From Catenaria anguillulae PL171 (lineage: Eukaryota; Blastocladiomycota; Blastocladiomycetes; Blastocladiales; Catenariaceae), in NCBI GenBank assembly GCA_002102555.1, contig MCFL01000234.1, forward strand, positions 1 through 36,758: DNA of 36,758 bases, read 5' to 3'. Made by a program: the position numbers and the translations under genes. Of this stretch, positions 1-7,266 are shown piece after piece. The notes under the pieces were generated by a model, which saw nothing but the letters and a program-made list of their open reading frames with translations, ran no database searches and had not been told where the DNA came from. Positions within the stretch are counted from its first letter, which is position 1; every line of letters starts with the position of its first letter.

Positions 1-150
1 TATTGGCTGAGGCAGTCACGACGCCCATCCCGTGCGAAATGGGCTCAAGCTGGGAACACGATGGGCAAAGGAGTCGATGGTTGGGTGTGGTGGCCAACGA
101 TTGCGGCGGATATTGACTGACAATAGAGATCAAGAGAAATGCATTGCTTC

Positions 151-174
151 GAGTCCGAGTCCGAGTCCGAATCC
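151..174. repeat. (GAGTCC)n hexanucleotide microsatellite
   Basis: Four near-perfect copies of GAGTCC, the last with one change, lie upstream of the first gene. Nothing shows a function. The rest of positions 1-500 holds no gene I can support. Confidence 0.7.
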
Positions 175-501
175 GGGTGCCTGAAATTACCATCCTTTAG
201 TCGTACGCGTGAAAGAGGCCGCAACGTATATAACGTTAACGTAAACTATGTCGCTTCTCGAAGCAAGGTTCGAGTCTCGAACCGTTCTCGAACAGCTTGA
301 GGCAAAATGTCCAGTGGGATCTGCGTTGACAGTCCATCCACCGATCGGACGCGACCATGTGCGGGTATGCAAATCTCGGGATATGTCACTGATGAGCAAC
401 GAGAAAAAAAAACGACATTGCTCTCCTCCTCGGCAAAGCGACGTACGAACCACCGTATGCACACGATGCCGTCCCTCCCCCTCTCCACCGCCTCCTCCAC
501 C

Positions 502-1200
502 ATGCGCCGTCTCACGTCAGCTCCATTTTCTCCCCTCGCCAAGGCCACCATCGCTCTGGCCGTCGTGACACTCACATTGGCGACAACAAGCAACCCAGTC
601 GCGCAAGCAGCTGTAGTCCCTCTTCCTCAAGGCGTAGAATCTAAAGCAAATCTTCAAGTTGGCATCCCCACCTCGCGGTCTCGCTCACCCGTCCCACAAC
701 CAACCACGACCCCGGCCATCAATCCTGCGGCCACGATGCGTTTCCCACTGGGCACCTACCAAGTCGACCCCTTCCACACCATCTCCTTCCGCCCTGACGG
801 ATCGGCTCTCGTCGCTGCACACCAGCTCTGCTTCCAGCAATCCGACTGCCCCGCCACCACTTTTGCTGGCTCATGGACATATTCGCCTGATTCGCATCAG
901 CTTCGCGTCGCAACCACGTCGCCTATCGTCTCGGCCATGCGCTGGACAATTGTCACGCCCACTTCCTCCTCTCCGTCAACTGGAGTGGTAAAAATGAGGC
1001 TCGTCCCTGGGTCTGAGGAGGGCGATTTCCCCGTCGAGCCAAGGTTGAATGAGAAGCTGATCACGTCTGTCGGAAGGACCGCGTTGAGGGCCGTGGGAAG
1101 GGCGAGCGTGGATAATCACAGTGACCGTGATGCGAATGAAGACGACGAGGACGACCTGAAGGACGGTGAGGAACCTTGGATGTACATTGAAGGGCCATAA
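502..1200 (+). CDS. Small secreted protein of unknown function
   Basis: I do not recognise this protein. The frame is open from 307 to 1200. I chose the ATG at 502 because it gives a good signal peptide: two arginines near the start, a hydrophobic stretch (ATIALAVVTLTLATT) and a small-residue site ending PVAQA. In-frame ATGs at 457, 466 and 307 are alternatives. From 502 the product is 232 aa. After a Pro/Ser/Thr linker there is a compact, beta-looking segment of about 90 residues with two cysteines (motifs FPLGTYQVDPFHTISF and FAGSWTYSP). Its alternation of G-x-W/Y and DGS turns recalls small lipocalin-like domains, but this is only a resemblance. The C-terminus is strongly acidic (DANEDDEDD). 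It is single-exon, with no neighbour that suggests a role. Secretion is inferred; function is unknown. Confidence 0.6.
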   Translation: MRRLTSAPFSPLAKATIALAVVTLTLATTSNPVAQAAVVPLPQGVESKANLQVGIPTSRSRSPVPQPTTTPAINPAATMRFPLGTYQVDPFHTISFRPDGSALVAAHQLCFQQSDCPATTFAGSWTYSPDSHQLRVATTSPIVSAMRWTIVTPTSSSPSTGVVKMRLVPGSEEGDFPVEPRLNEKLITSVGRTALRAVGRASVDNHSDRDANEDDEDDLKDGEEPWMYIEGP

Positions 1201-1996
1201 CTGTCCACAAGGTTCCTAGATTCATTGCTGCATTTCTTTGATTGAAGCATTTCTTTCTCTTTTCGTTGCTTCACGTTCAATTTCCTGACACCCATTCAGC
1301 ATTCCCATTCTATCCGACGACCAATCATTCCCACTCCAACCATTTGTCATCCTCAGCCCATATGTTCTTGATTTTTTTTTCCTTACCTCCACTTTCCATA
1401 TCCACGTCAAAAACATAAGATTCTTTTCACTCTCTACATTGCACAATACATTTCTATTCTCGGCTCCTCCAGCTTGCTATTGGTCTGAGAAAGCACTTTT
1501 TTTTTTTTTTTTGGCTGTATGCACAAGAACTTACGTATGTAGACCTCGGAAACATATAGGCAGTCCGTCCTGCCAAGTTCCAATCATTCCACCACACTGA
1601 GATATGTACAGCACGAATCTATTCCGGCCCGCACACCACAGCCCGAGATTGTGGCCAAGGATCGGGCAGCATCAGACTGGCGAAAAGGGAGAAAAGTCCA
1701 CTGCATCTGCGGCTGCGTCTCTGCCACCCTCTTTGAGGTTGTCGGCATCTGCGGTGCCTCGCTGCAGTTGGGATTTTCGCTTCTGATCATGGGCGGCGTT
1801 GAGGGTGATTGATGAGGATATGCATCTTGCAGCTGTTGCTGTTTTGAGAAGCTTGCGCTCAGGGAGGACATGGTGAAATCACAAACCAGGACGTAGGCAA
1901 TGACAGTTTCGATGACGAGTAACAGTACGTAAGGAAGTGCTAGTGAGGTACTCAACAAACCAAAAGTTACAAGACAGTACAAGACACGAATCGACA
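1201..1996. other. Intergenic region, no supported gene
   Basis: This lies between the convergent ends of the secreted-protein gene and the repeat-protein gene. It holds a run of 16 T at 1497-1512. A minus-strand ORF of 137 codons (1584-1997) starts inside the stop codon of the repeat-protein gene (TAATG). It has one hydrophobic stretch, but its composition does not look convincingly coding, so I treat it as 3' untranslated sequence. Confidence 0.5.
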
Positions 1997-3946
1997 TTAC
2001 AAGTGCCCAGCTATCCCAAGTCGTTCAGCAGCGTTCATCAAGGTTTGCCGGTGCAAGTCATGCACAATGTCGCCCTGCTTCTCCAACCACCAATCCATGA
2101 TTTCCTTGCACTCGGCCTCGAGCACCACCTTGACGAGCAATTCTGTCAACCGAAACGAGTACACGCCGAGTCCGCCATGCCTCCACAGCCCATACACAAA
2201 TGGAAATGGGTTCTGATCGGCGTTCTCTAATCCAGTGAGCACAAGCTTGCTGCTTGCAGGCAACGGCAACTGGCCTCGTTTGCACATCCATCCAACCACC
2301 TCGGCAAACTTGACCCCACATTGCGACGCTACGTCCAAGGCAATCGAATGCCACCAATCTTGTGAAAACGAGCTTGAATACCCATTCTCGAACAGCCAGT
2401 CCAAGACACCCAATTGATTGTTCGCCACGGCATCATGCGTGCATGTTTGTATGTCGTCCATATCCACCCAGCCGTCAATCAACAATCTGTAACGGTTGAG
2501 AACAGCAACATGGCCGAATCTGCACGCCGCAAAAATGCCGCGATACACAGCGTCCGTGCCAACAGCTTCATGGGCAAATCGGTCAATGTCGAGCAGCGCG
2601 AGAAGATCGAGGCGGCCCCAGGCACATAGGGTTTCGAAATGGCGGCAGGGTGTGATGCCGAGCTGGACAGCCGCCTCAACCGCAATCGCGCCTGAGAGCA
2701 ACTGGTACTGGGTGCACTTGTCCCACCACGCTTTGAGCTCGGGGTGTCCTTCTGCATCTTCAATCGCAGTCGGCGAAAACCGCAATTCCAGCCCAGAATC
2801 GAGCCACCAGTTCAAACGCTCGAGATCATGCTTGTCGGTTGCCAGGTCGAGCGAGGAGGTTGTATACCCCAACTGGTGCTTGTCCTTGTCGGCCATGTGC
2901 GCAATGTAGTGTTGCATCCACCAATCAAGCACTTGCACCCCAGCCGGGTCATCCAAACACTCGACCACCTCCCTGGGTTCTGGAAACTCGATCCCCTTTG
3001 CCCTTGCCCAGTCAAGCATGCGCACGTTGGCCTTGGTTCCAGCAAATTCGCAGTACTGCAACGAGCTGGCCTGCATCCAATGAATATTGCCAAAGGCAAA
3101 CTCTTGCGGATCCTCCACACCAAACATGTCCCAAATCTCGTCCATTACAAGTGTACACCCGCCCTCGACACCTGCCAACGTCAGCGAAAACTGCTGCAGG
3201 CCCTCACACATGCATCGGTTGAGCACACGTTCCTGATGGGCAATCCAGTCAAAAGTGACGCTGTACCCTTCCTTTGCAGCTGCAAGGACGAGCGCATGCG
3301 GCAGCGAGTGTGGGACGGGCAGCGCTGCGTCCTCATACCAGTCGAGCCCTTCGCTGTCACCAAAGCGCAGAAAGTGGTGCAGCAGCGGCTCGGGCGAGAT
3401 TGCGCCCATGAGACTTGGACTTTTAAGCAGCGAGAGGATTGGTGTCCATCTGCCTTGCACGGCCAGACTGACAGAGAGTGCGCACGCAAGCGTGAGGCAG
3501 GGAGCGAGCGATGCACTTGACTCGCCAAGCTCGTCGCCCGAGTCGCCGCCAGCGCCACGGGAAGGAGGTACAAAGACGTCACAGGGGTGTTCGAGCGCAT
3601 CGAGATGAAATCGGGGCATTAATGGATCGGGCAGCTTGAGAATCGGCAAAAGATCATGAACTGCTTGCTCGATAAATGGAGCTTCCGACTCTCGCCAGTA
3701 CTTGTTCGCCAAGCGAGAAAAGGCGGCGTAAGCGGCCCATGGGTGGGATCGGGCGAGGGCCAGAAAGGCAGAGCAGAAGAATGACGGAGCAACTGAGCGT
3801 GGGAGAACCTGGATCACGTCTTCAAAGTGTTGCCGGCGGATGTGGGTAGGCTCGTTGATTGGGCAGAAGGATGGGAGCTTGGCGGCGGTTGCGAGGATAT
3901 GGTCAACCACGGTGATTGGTAGGTCGGGTGGTCGGTGGGCAGTCAT
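1997..3946 (-). CDS. W-rich ankyrin-like repeat protein
   Basis: A single open frame encodes about 649 aa from the ATG at 3946, or 671 aa from an upstream ATG at 4012. I prefer 3946 because a TATA-like TATAAATA (3963-3970 on this strand) lies just ahead of it, and because MTAHRPPDLPITVVDHIL is a natural start for the N-terminal helix-rich domain. The remainder is built of degenerate repeats of about 35-45 residues carrying L-D/N-W-W/L cores: VLDWWMQHY, RLNWWLDSGLELRF, VLDWLFENGY and IMDWWLEKQG. They have an ankyrin-like helix-turn-helix rhythm. From memory, large families with LDWW cores occur in Blastocladiomycota; they probably act as protein-interaction scaffolds. There is no signal peptide or membrane segment. 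A decayed relative lies directly upstream on the other strand. The specific function is unknown. Confidence 0.8.
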   Translation of the reverse strand: MTAHRPPDLPITVVDHILATAAKLPSFCPINEPTHIRRQHFEDVIQVLPRSVAPSFFCSAFLALARSHPWAAYAAFSRLANKYWRESEAPFIEQAVHDLLPILKLPDPLMPRFHLDALEHPCDVFVPPSRGAGGDSGDELGESSASLAPCLTLACALSVSLAVQGRWTPILSLLKSPSLMGAISPEPLLHHFLRFGDSEGLDWYEDAALPVPHSLPHALVLAAAKEGYSVTFDWIAHQERVLNRCMCEGLQQFSLTLAGVEGGCTLVMDEIWDMFGVEDPQEFAFGNIHWMQASSLQYCEFAGTKANVRMLDWARAKGIEFPEPREVVECLDDPAGVQVLDWWMQHYIAHMADKDKHQLGYTTSSLDLATDKHDLERLNWWLDSGLELRFSPTAIEDAEGHPELKAWWDKCTQYQLLSGAIAVEAAVQLGITPCRHFETLCAWGRLDLLALLDIDRFAHEAVGTDAVYRGIFAACRFGHVAVLNRYRLLIDGWVDMDDIQTCTHDAVANNQLGVLDWLFENGYSSSFSQDWWHSIALDVASQCGVKFAEVVGWMCKRGQLPLPASSKLVLTGLENADQNPFPFVYGLWRHGGLGVYSFRLTELLVKVVLEAECKEIMDWWLEKQGDIVHDLHRQTLMNAAERLGIAGHL

Positions 3947-3962
3947 TGCTTGGAGTGCATGG

Positions 3963-3970
3963 TATTTATA
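3963..3970 (-). promoter_or_regulatory. TATA-like element of the repeat-protein gene
   Basis: On the minus strand this reads TATAAATA, within CATATAAATACC, 17 nt upstream of the ATG at 3946. If it is a real TATA box, transcription would start close to or beyond that ATG, so the spacing is tight and the assignment is tentative. Confidence 0.3.
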
Positions 3971-4084
3971 TGTATGGCCTAAACGTGGTCCAAACTGTTC
4001 CATCGGTTTCAATCATGGTGTTGGTGTTGCGAGAGCGAGCCAAGAAAAAGGTGTCGATCGTGAGAGATTAGCTCGGCGATGGGA

Positions 4085-4440
4085 TGCTTGAAGTGGACCA
4101 CGATGAGTATCGCAAGTGGAAGCCCACACATGTTGGACTATATTATTGATTTTTGGGATCTAGGGGATGAGCGCAAGGACCATTTTTACCGGGCCGTTGC
4201 AAGTCAACGTCGCTTCATTGGCGGTGCAGGTGTCAATTGCCAGATTCTGGAGTGGGCACAACACCGTCCAATCCCTTTTCCTGATCCTGCATGGACTGCC
4301 TCGACAAAGCAGCGTCAACTCAAGTCTTGGATTGGTGGCTCAAGTATTACTTTCCAACTGTGGATCCAGACGAGATTGGCCATTCCGTCTTAGCGTTGGA
4401 ATTGGCGACCGAGAATGGGGTGGAAAAAAAAAGGACAGGA
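4085..4440 (+). pseudogene. Decayed paralogue of the W-rich ankyrin-like repeat protein
   Basis: Two overlapping plus-strand frames together resemble roughly residues 280-395 of the intact repeat protein next door. The first frame carries ILEWAQHRPIPFPDP, matching MLDWARAKGIEFPEP. The second carries CLDKAASTQVLDWWLKYYF, matching CLDDPAGVQVLDWWMQHY, followed by ALELATENG against SLDLATDKH. The switch between frames falls near 4290. No start, N-terminal domain or further repeats are present, so this is a fragment. It lies head-to-head with its relative, which suggests local duplication by inversion followed by decay. Its 3' end overlaps the antisense ORF at 4347-4718. Confidence 0.7.
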
Positions 4441-4718
4441 CTGAAAGCGCATGGGGACTCGGACTCCATCACCACCGTCCCTTGACCGATGCATCCGATG
4501 ACGCCTGTAATTGAAATGAACAGTGTGTGCAAGTCGGCAGTGAGAGGGCATTGCATAGCGACTGGAATAAGGGAATCCGGAAGTATGGCTCCGATAATCT
4601 TGTTGAGCAACGGCAAGGAAACAACGGCATGTCCGTCAAGATCGTGAAAGTGACCGAAAAAGCGAGTGACCTCAACCAAATGGTGAACAAGGACGTAGGT
4701 AGTCAATATTGATGACAA
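4347..4718 (-). CDS. Small orphan ORF, relative of the ORF at 20851-21270
   Basis: I do not recognise this 123-codon frame, but its N-terminal half is clearly related by eye to the ORF at 20851. Shared elements in order are TR-(F/L)(F/L)-GH, a D-x-D pair, AV-x-SLP-x-LN, an LP-x-S core and an invariant GVIGC. About half of some 58 positions agree. Conservation at protein level with diverged DNA suggests a once-selected domain. The C-terminal part (from about 4480 down) is antisense to the decayed repeat gene and is probably not real coding sequence. An acceptor-like TTTCAATTACAG sits just before the GVIGC codons, so an intron is possible. It could be a gene fragment rather than a functional gene. 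Confidence 0.35.
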   Translation of the reverse strand: MSSILTTYVLVHHLVEVTRFFGHFHDLDGHAVVSLPLLNKIIGAILPDSLIPVAMQCPLTADLHTLFISITGVIGCIGQGTVVMESESPCAFSPVLFFSTPFSVANSNAKTEWPISSGSTVGK

Positions 4719-5358
4719 TCGCTTGGTTCTTCAAGCTGCCTTGGACGCTGTCCGCTGCTGACCCGCCCGGTCCATTTTTCGGAACAGGTTCTCGAAAAAG
4801 ACCTATGTATGTACATGACATGCGGACAAAGACATGATGATTGTGCGGCAGGAAGGTGAACCTGCTTCACGGTCCAACGAATATGGGCAGGAAAGCAGAC
4901 GACGGACATCCGTTCGGGATACAAAAGCGGATAGGCACTCCGCCTGTCTTGATCATCGCAATTGGCAATGGCGAGAATGAGAAAGAATGAGGTCACCGTT
5001 ACTGGTTCGACTCTAGCGAGACACATTTTTCGCGCGCCTGTGGTGTCAAGGCAAACGGAGAGAAGATGAAGTCGGGCCAGGTTCACTTTTCCGATGATTC
5101 CTTTTTAAAATTCAAGTCAAAGGGAATATTGCTGTGGGTGGGCAATGTCTGCATCGAAGGCATTCATGCTCCATTACGCAATTCGCATCTCTTCTTTGAC
5201 TTTTTCTCCCACTAGCAGTTTCTGGTCGAGTTCGAGAGCTATTCTTGTGCCATTCCAGACTTGTCGTCAACCAGAAAAACCCTCTGGTCAAGAATCGCTT
5301 CAAAATCGCCAGACTCTAATAAATACTCTGTATGTACATGGTGAATATAAATTTCAAG
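4719..5358. other. Intergenic region upstream of the YchF-type gene
   Basis: I see nothing supportable here. Short ORFs on both strands lack recognisable motifs and coding character. The interval should contain the promoter and 5' leader of the downstream ATPase gene. Confidence 0.5.
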
Positions 5359-6877
5359 ATGAAGAGACTCGTCCACTCGATGCATTCAACGCTGTCACCA
5401 AGCTTTTCCACGAGCCCTTGGCGACGAGCACTCAACTCTCATGGCACTGTCGCCCTGCTCGCAGCGACCTTAACTCCATCACTCTGCTCGTCTCAATACC
5501 GCTTCTACGCCAAACCGGCAACGGCCAGCACCGATGATGCAAAACCCCTCCTCGGCCGTCCTTCAAACAACCTGCGCCTCGGCGTCGTCGGCCTGCCCAA
5601 CGTGGGCAAATCCACCCTCTTTAACGTGCTCACCTCATCCAACGTTTTGGCCGCCAACTACCCATTTGCAACCATTGATCCGGCCGAGGGCAAAGTCGCC
5701 GTTCCCGACGCTCGCTTTGATGCGCTGTGCCGCATTTATTCTCCACAGTCAGCTGTTCCCGCCAAATTGTCCATCACGGACATTGCGGGTCTCGTGAGGG
5801 GTGCGGCGAGTGGAGCGGGTCTCGGAAATGCCTTCTTGTCGCATATTCGTGCCGTGGACGGGATTTACCATGTGGTCCGGTGCTTCAAAGATGCCGATAT
5901 TGTACACGTCGAGGAATCGGGTGTTGATCCGGCCAGGGACTTGGGCATCATCAGCGATGAGCTCCGGTTGAAGGATATGGAGTTTTTGGAAAAGGAGGTG
6001 GAGGAGATGAAGAAGAAGTCTGGTCGGGCGGGACAAGGCGCTGCAGAGTTGAAGGCAAGGCAAGATGAGTTACGGATCGTGGAAAAAGTGTGTGAATGGG
6101 TCGCTGGTCAAAACCGGGACGTGCGGCATGGCGATTGGACGAGCGACGAGGTGACCGTGATCAACCGGTTGCAGCTGTTGACGGCAAAGCCGGTCGTTTA
6201 TTTGGCCAATGTGGATGAGGAGACATATGTGAGTGGCAAGAGTGATGAGGTGAAAATGGCCAAGGAATGGGTTGAGGCCTACTCTCGTACGTTTGCAGCG
6301 TGGATTCATTTTTTTTTTCTCTTGTGTGCGTGGCGGGGTGCTCAACTCACATCTCCTGAGCCTGTTTGCTTAGCTGGAGATAAGGTGATTCCGGTTGCCG
6401 GCGCTCTCGAGGATGCACTGTGCGAGTTGGATGAAGCCGAGCGGATCGAGTACCTTTCATCGCTTGGCAACGGTAATGTGCAATCTGCATTGCCGTCCAT
6501 CATTGTCTCTGGCTACGAAGCGCTTAGCCTCATCAATTTCTTTACCGCCGGCCCTGGTGAAGGTACGCCTGCCGCTTTTCTGCTCGTCTTGGTTGCCGAT
6601 TTACTGACTGGCACATTGTTCTTTTGCAACTACAGTTCGCTCATGGACCATCCGCAAGGGTTCCAAGGCACCACAGGCCGCTGGTGTCATCCACACCGAC
6701 TTTGAGCGAGGATTCATTGCCGCTGAGGTCATGGAATTCGCAGACTTGGCCGCGCTGGGATCAGAGGCGGCTGTCAAGGCGGCTGGCAAGTATTCTCAAC
6801 GCGGTAAAGAGTACACGGTGCAGTCTGGCGATGTGTGCTTTTTCAAGTTCAATGTGACCAAGGGGAACAAGAAGTGA
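5359..6877 (+). CDS. Mitochondrial YchF/OLA1-type Obg-like ATPase
   Basis: Spliced from 5359-6286, 6374-6562 and 6636-6877 this gives 452 aa. Intron 1 (gtacgt to ttgcttag) restores YSPGDKVIPV and intron 2 (gtacgc to ctacag) restores [18 protein letters not shown], both strongly conserved in YchF. Domains: P-loop GLPNVGKST at residues 78-86, switch [11 protein letters not shown], a long coiled-coil insertion, NVDE in place of the GTPase NKxD motif (the mark of this ATP-preferring family), and a C-terminal TGS domain with [16 protein letters not shown]. The first ~65 residues are rich in S, R and hydroxyl residues without acids and end in an RFYAKPA-like cleavage region, so I infer mitochondrial import. 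The ATG at 5332 is an in-frame alternative. Proteins of this family bind ribosomes and have roles in translation and stress response. The call is secure; the location is inferred. Confidence 0.93.
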
Positions 6878-7266
6878 AGCGGGATTCAATGTTAGACACT
6901 AGTTTCCATACAGCATTTATACTTCAGCCTTGCCCCCAGACGAACCCATATGTTAGCGTGCCTGGTGCAGTCAAGGTATGAAAAGTGCTCAACACAGAGT
7001 CTCCGCGTCATCGGCGATTCGACGTGGCGGGCGGGCTGGATCAGTGCGGATCATCAGCATCGTTCACGAGCGGGAGTTCTAATCTTGATTACGGCTTCAC
7101 ATACATCTTATTGAATGGAAGACTCTATGCAATATCACCTCACGGTCAAGTACCACCGCATCCGTCGAGCTTTCTGTTGGTAGCTCTTGGAATTCCCCAG
7201 CCCGTAGCGCCGTGACTCTCTCCGCCACCGCCAAGCCGACCTCCCTTCCAATACTGCCATCAAATC
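6878..7266. other. Intergenic region, no supported gene
   Basis: This separates two tandem plus-strand genes. A 76-codon ORF (6985-7215) has no recognisable motif. I looked for an upstream dymeclin exon carrying a Met-Gly start and found none. Confidence 0.5.

Noticed and set aside
266-290. B-box-like word GGTTCGAGTCTCG near the first gene
   Set aside because: No cloverleaf can be drawn; it is part of short inverted words around TCGAGA/TCTCGA.
1584-1997. 137-codon minus-strand ORF starting in the stop codon of the repeat-protein gene
   Set aside because: It has one hydrophobic stretch and a short TYVLV/AYVLV-like match to the orphan ORF at 4347-4718, but this is too short to support a gene.
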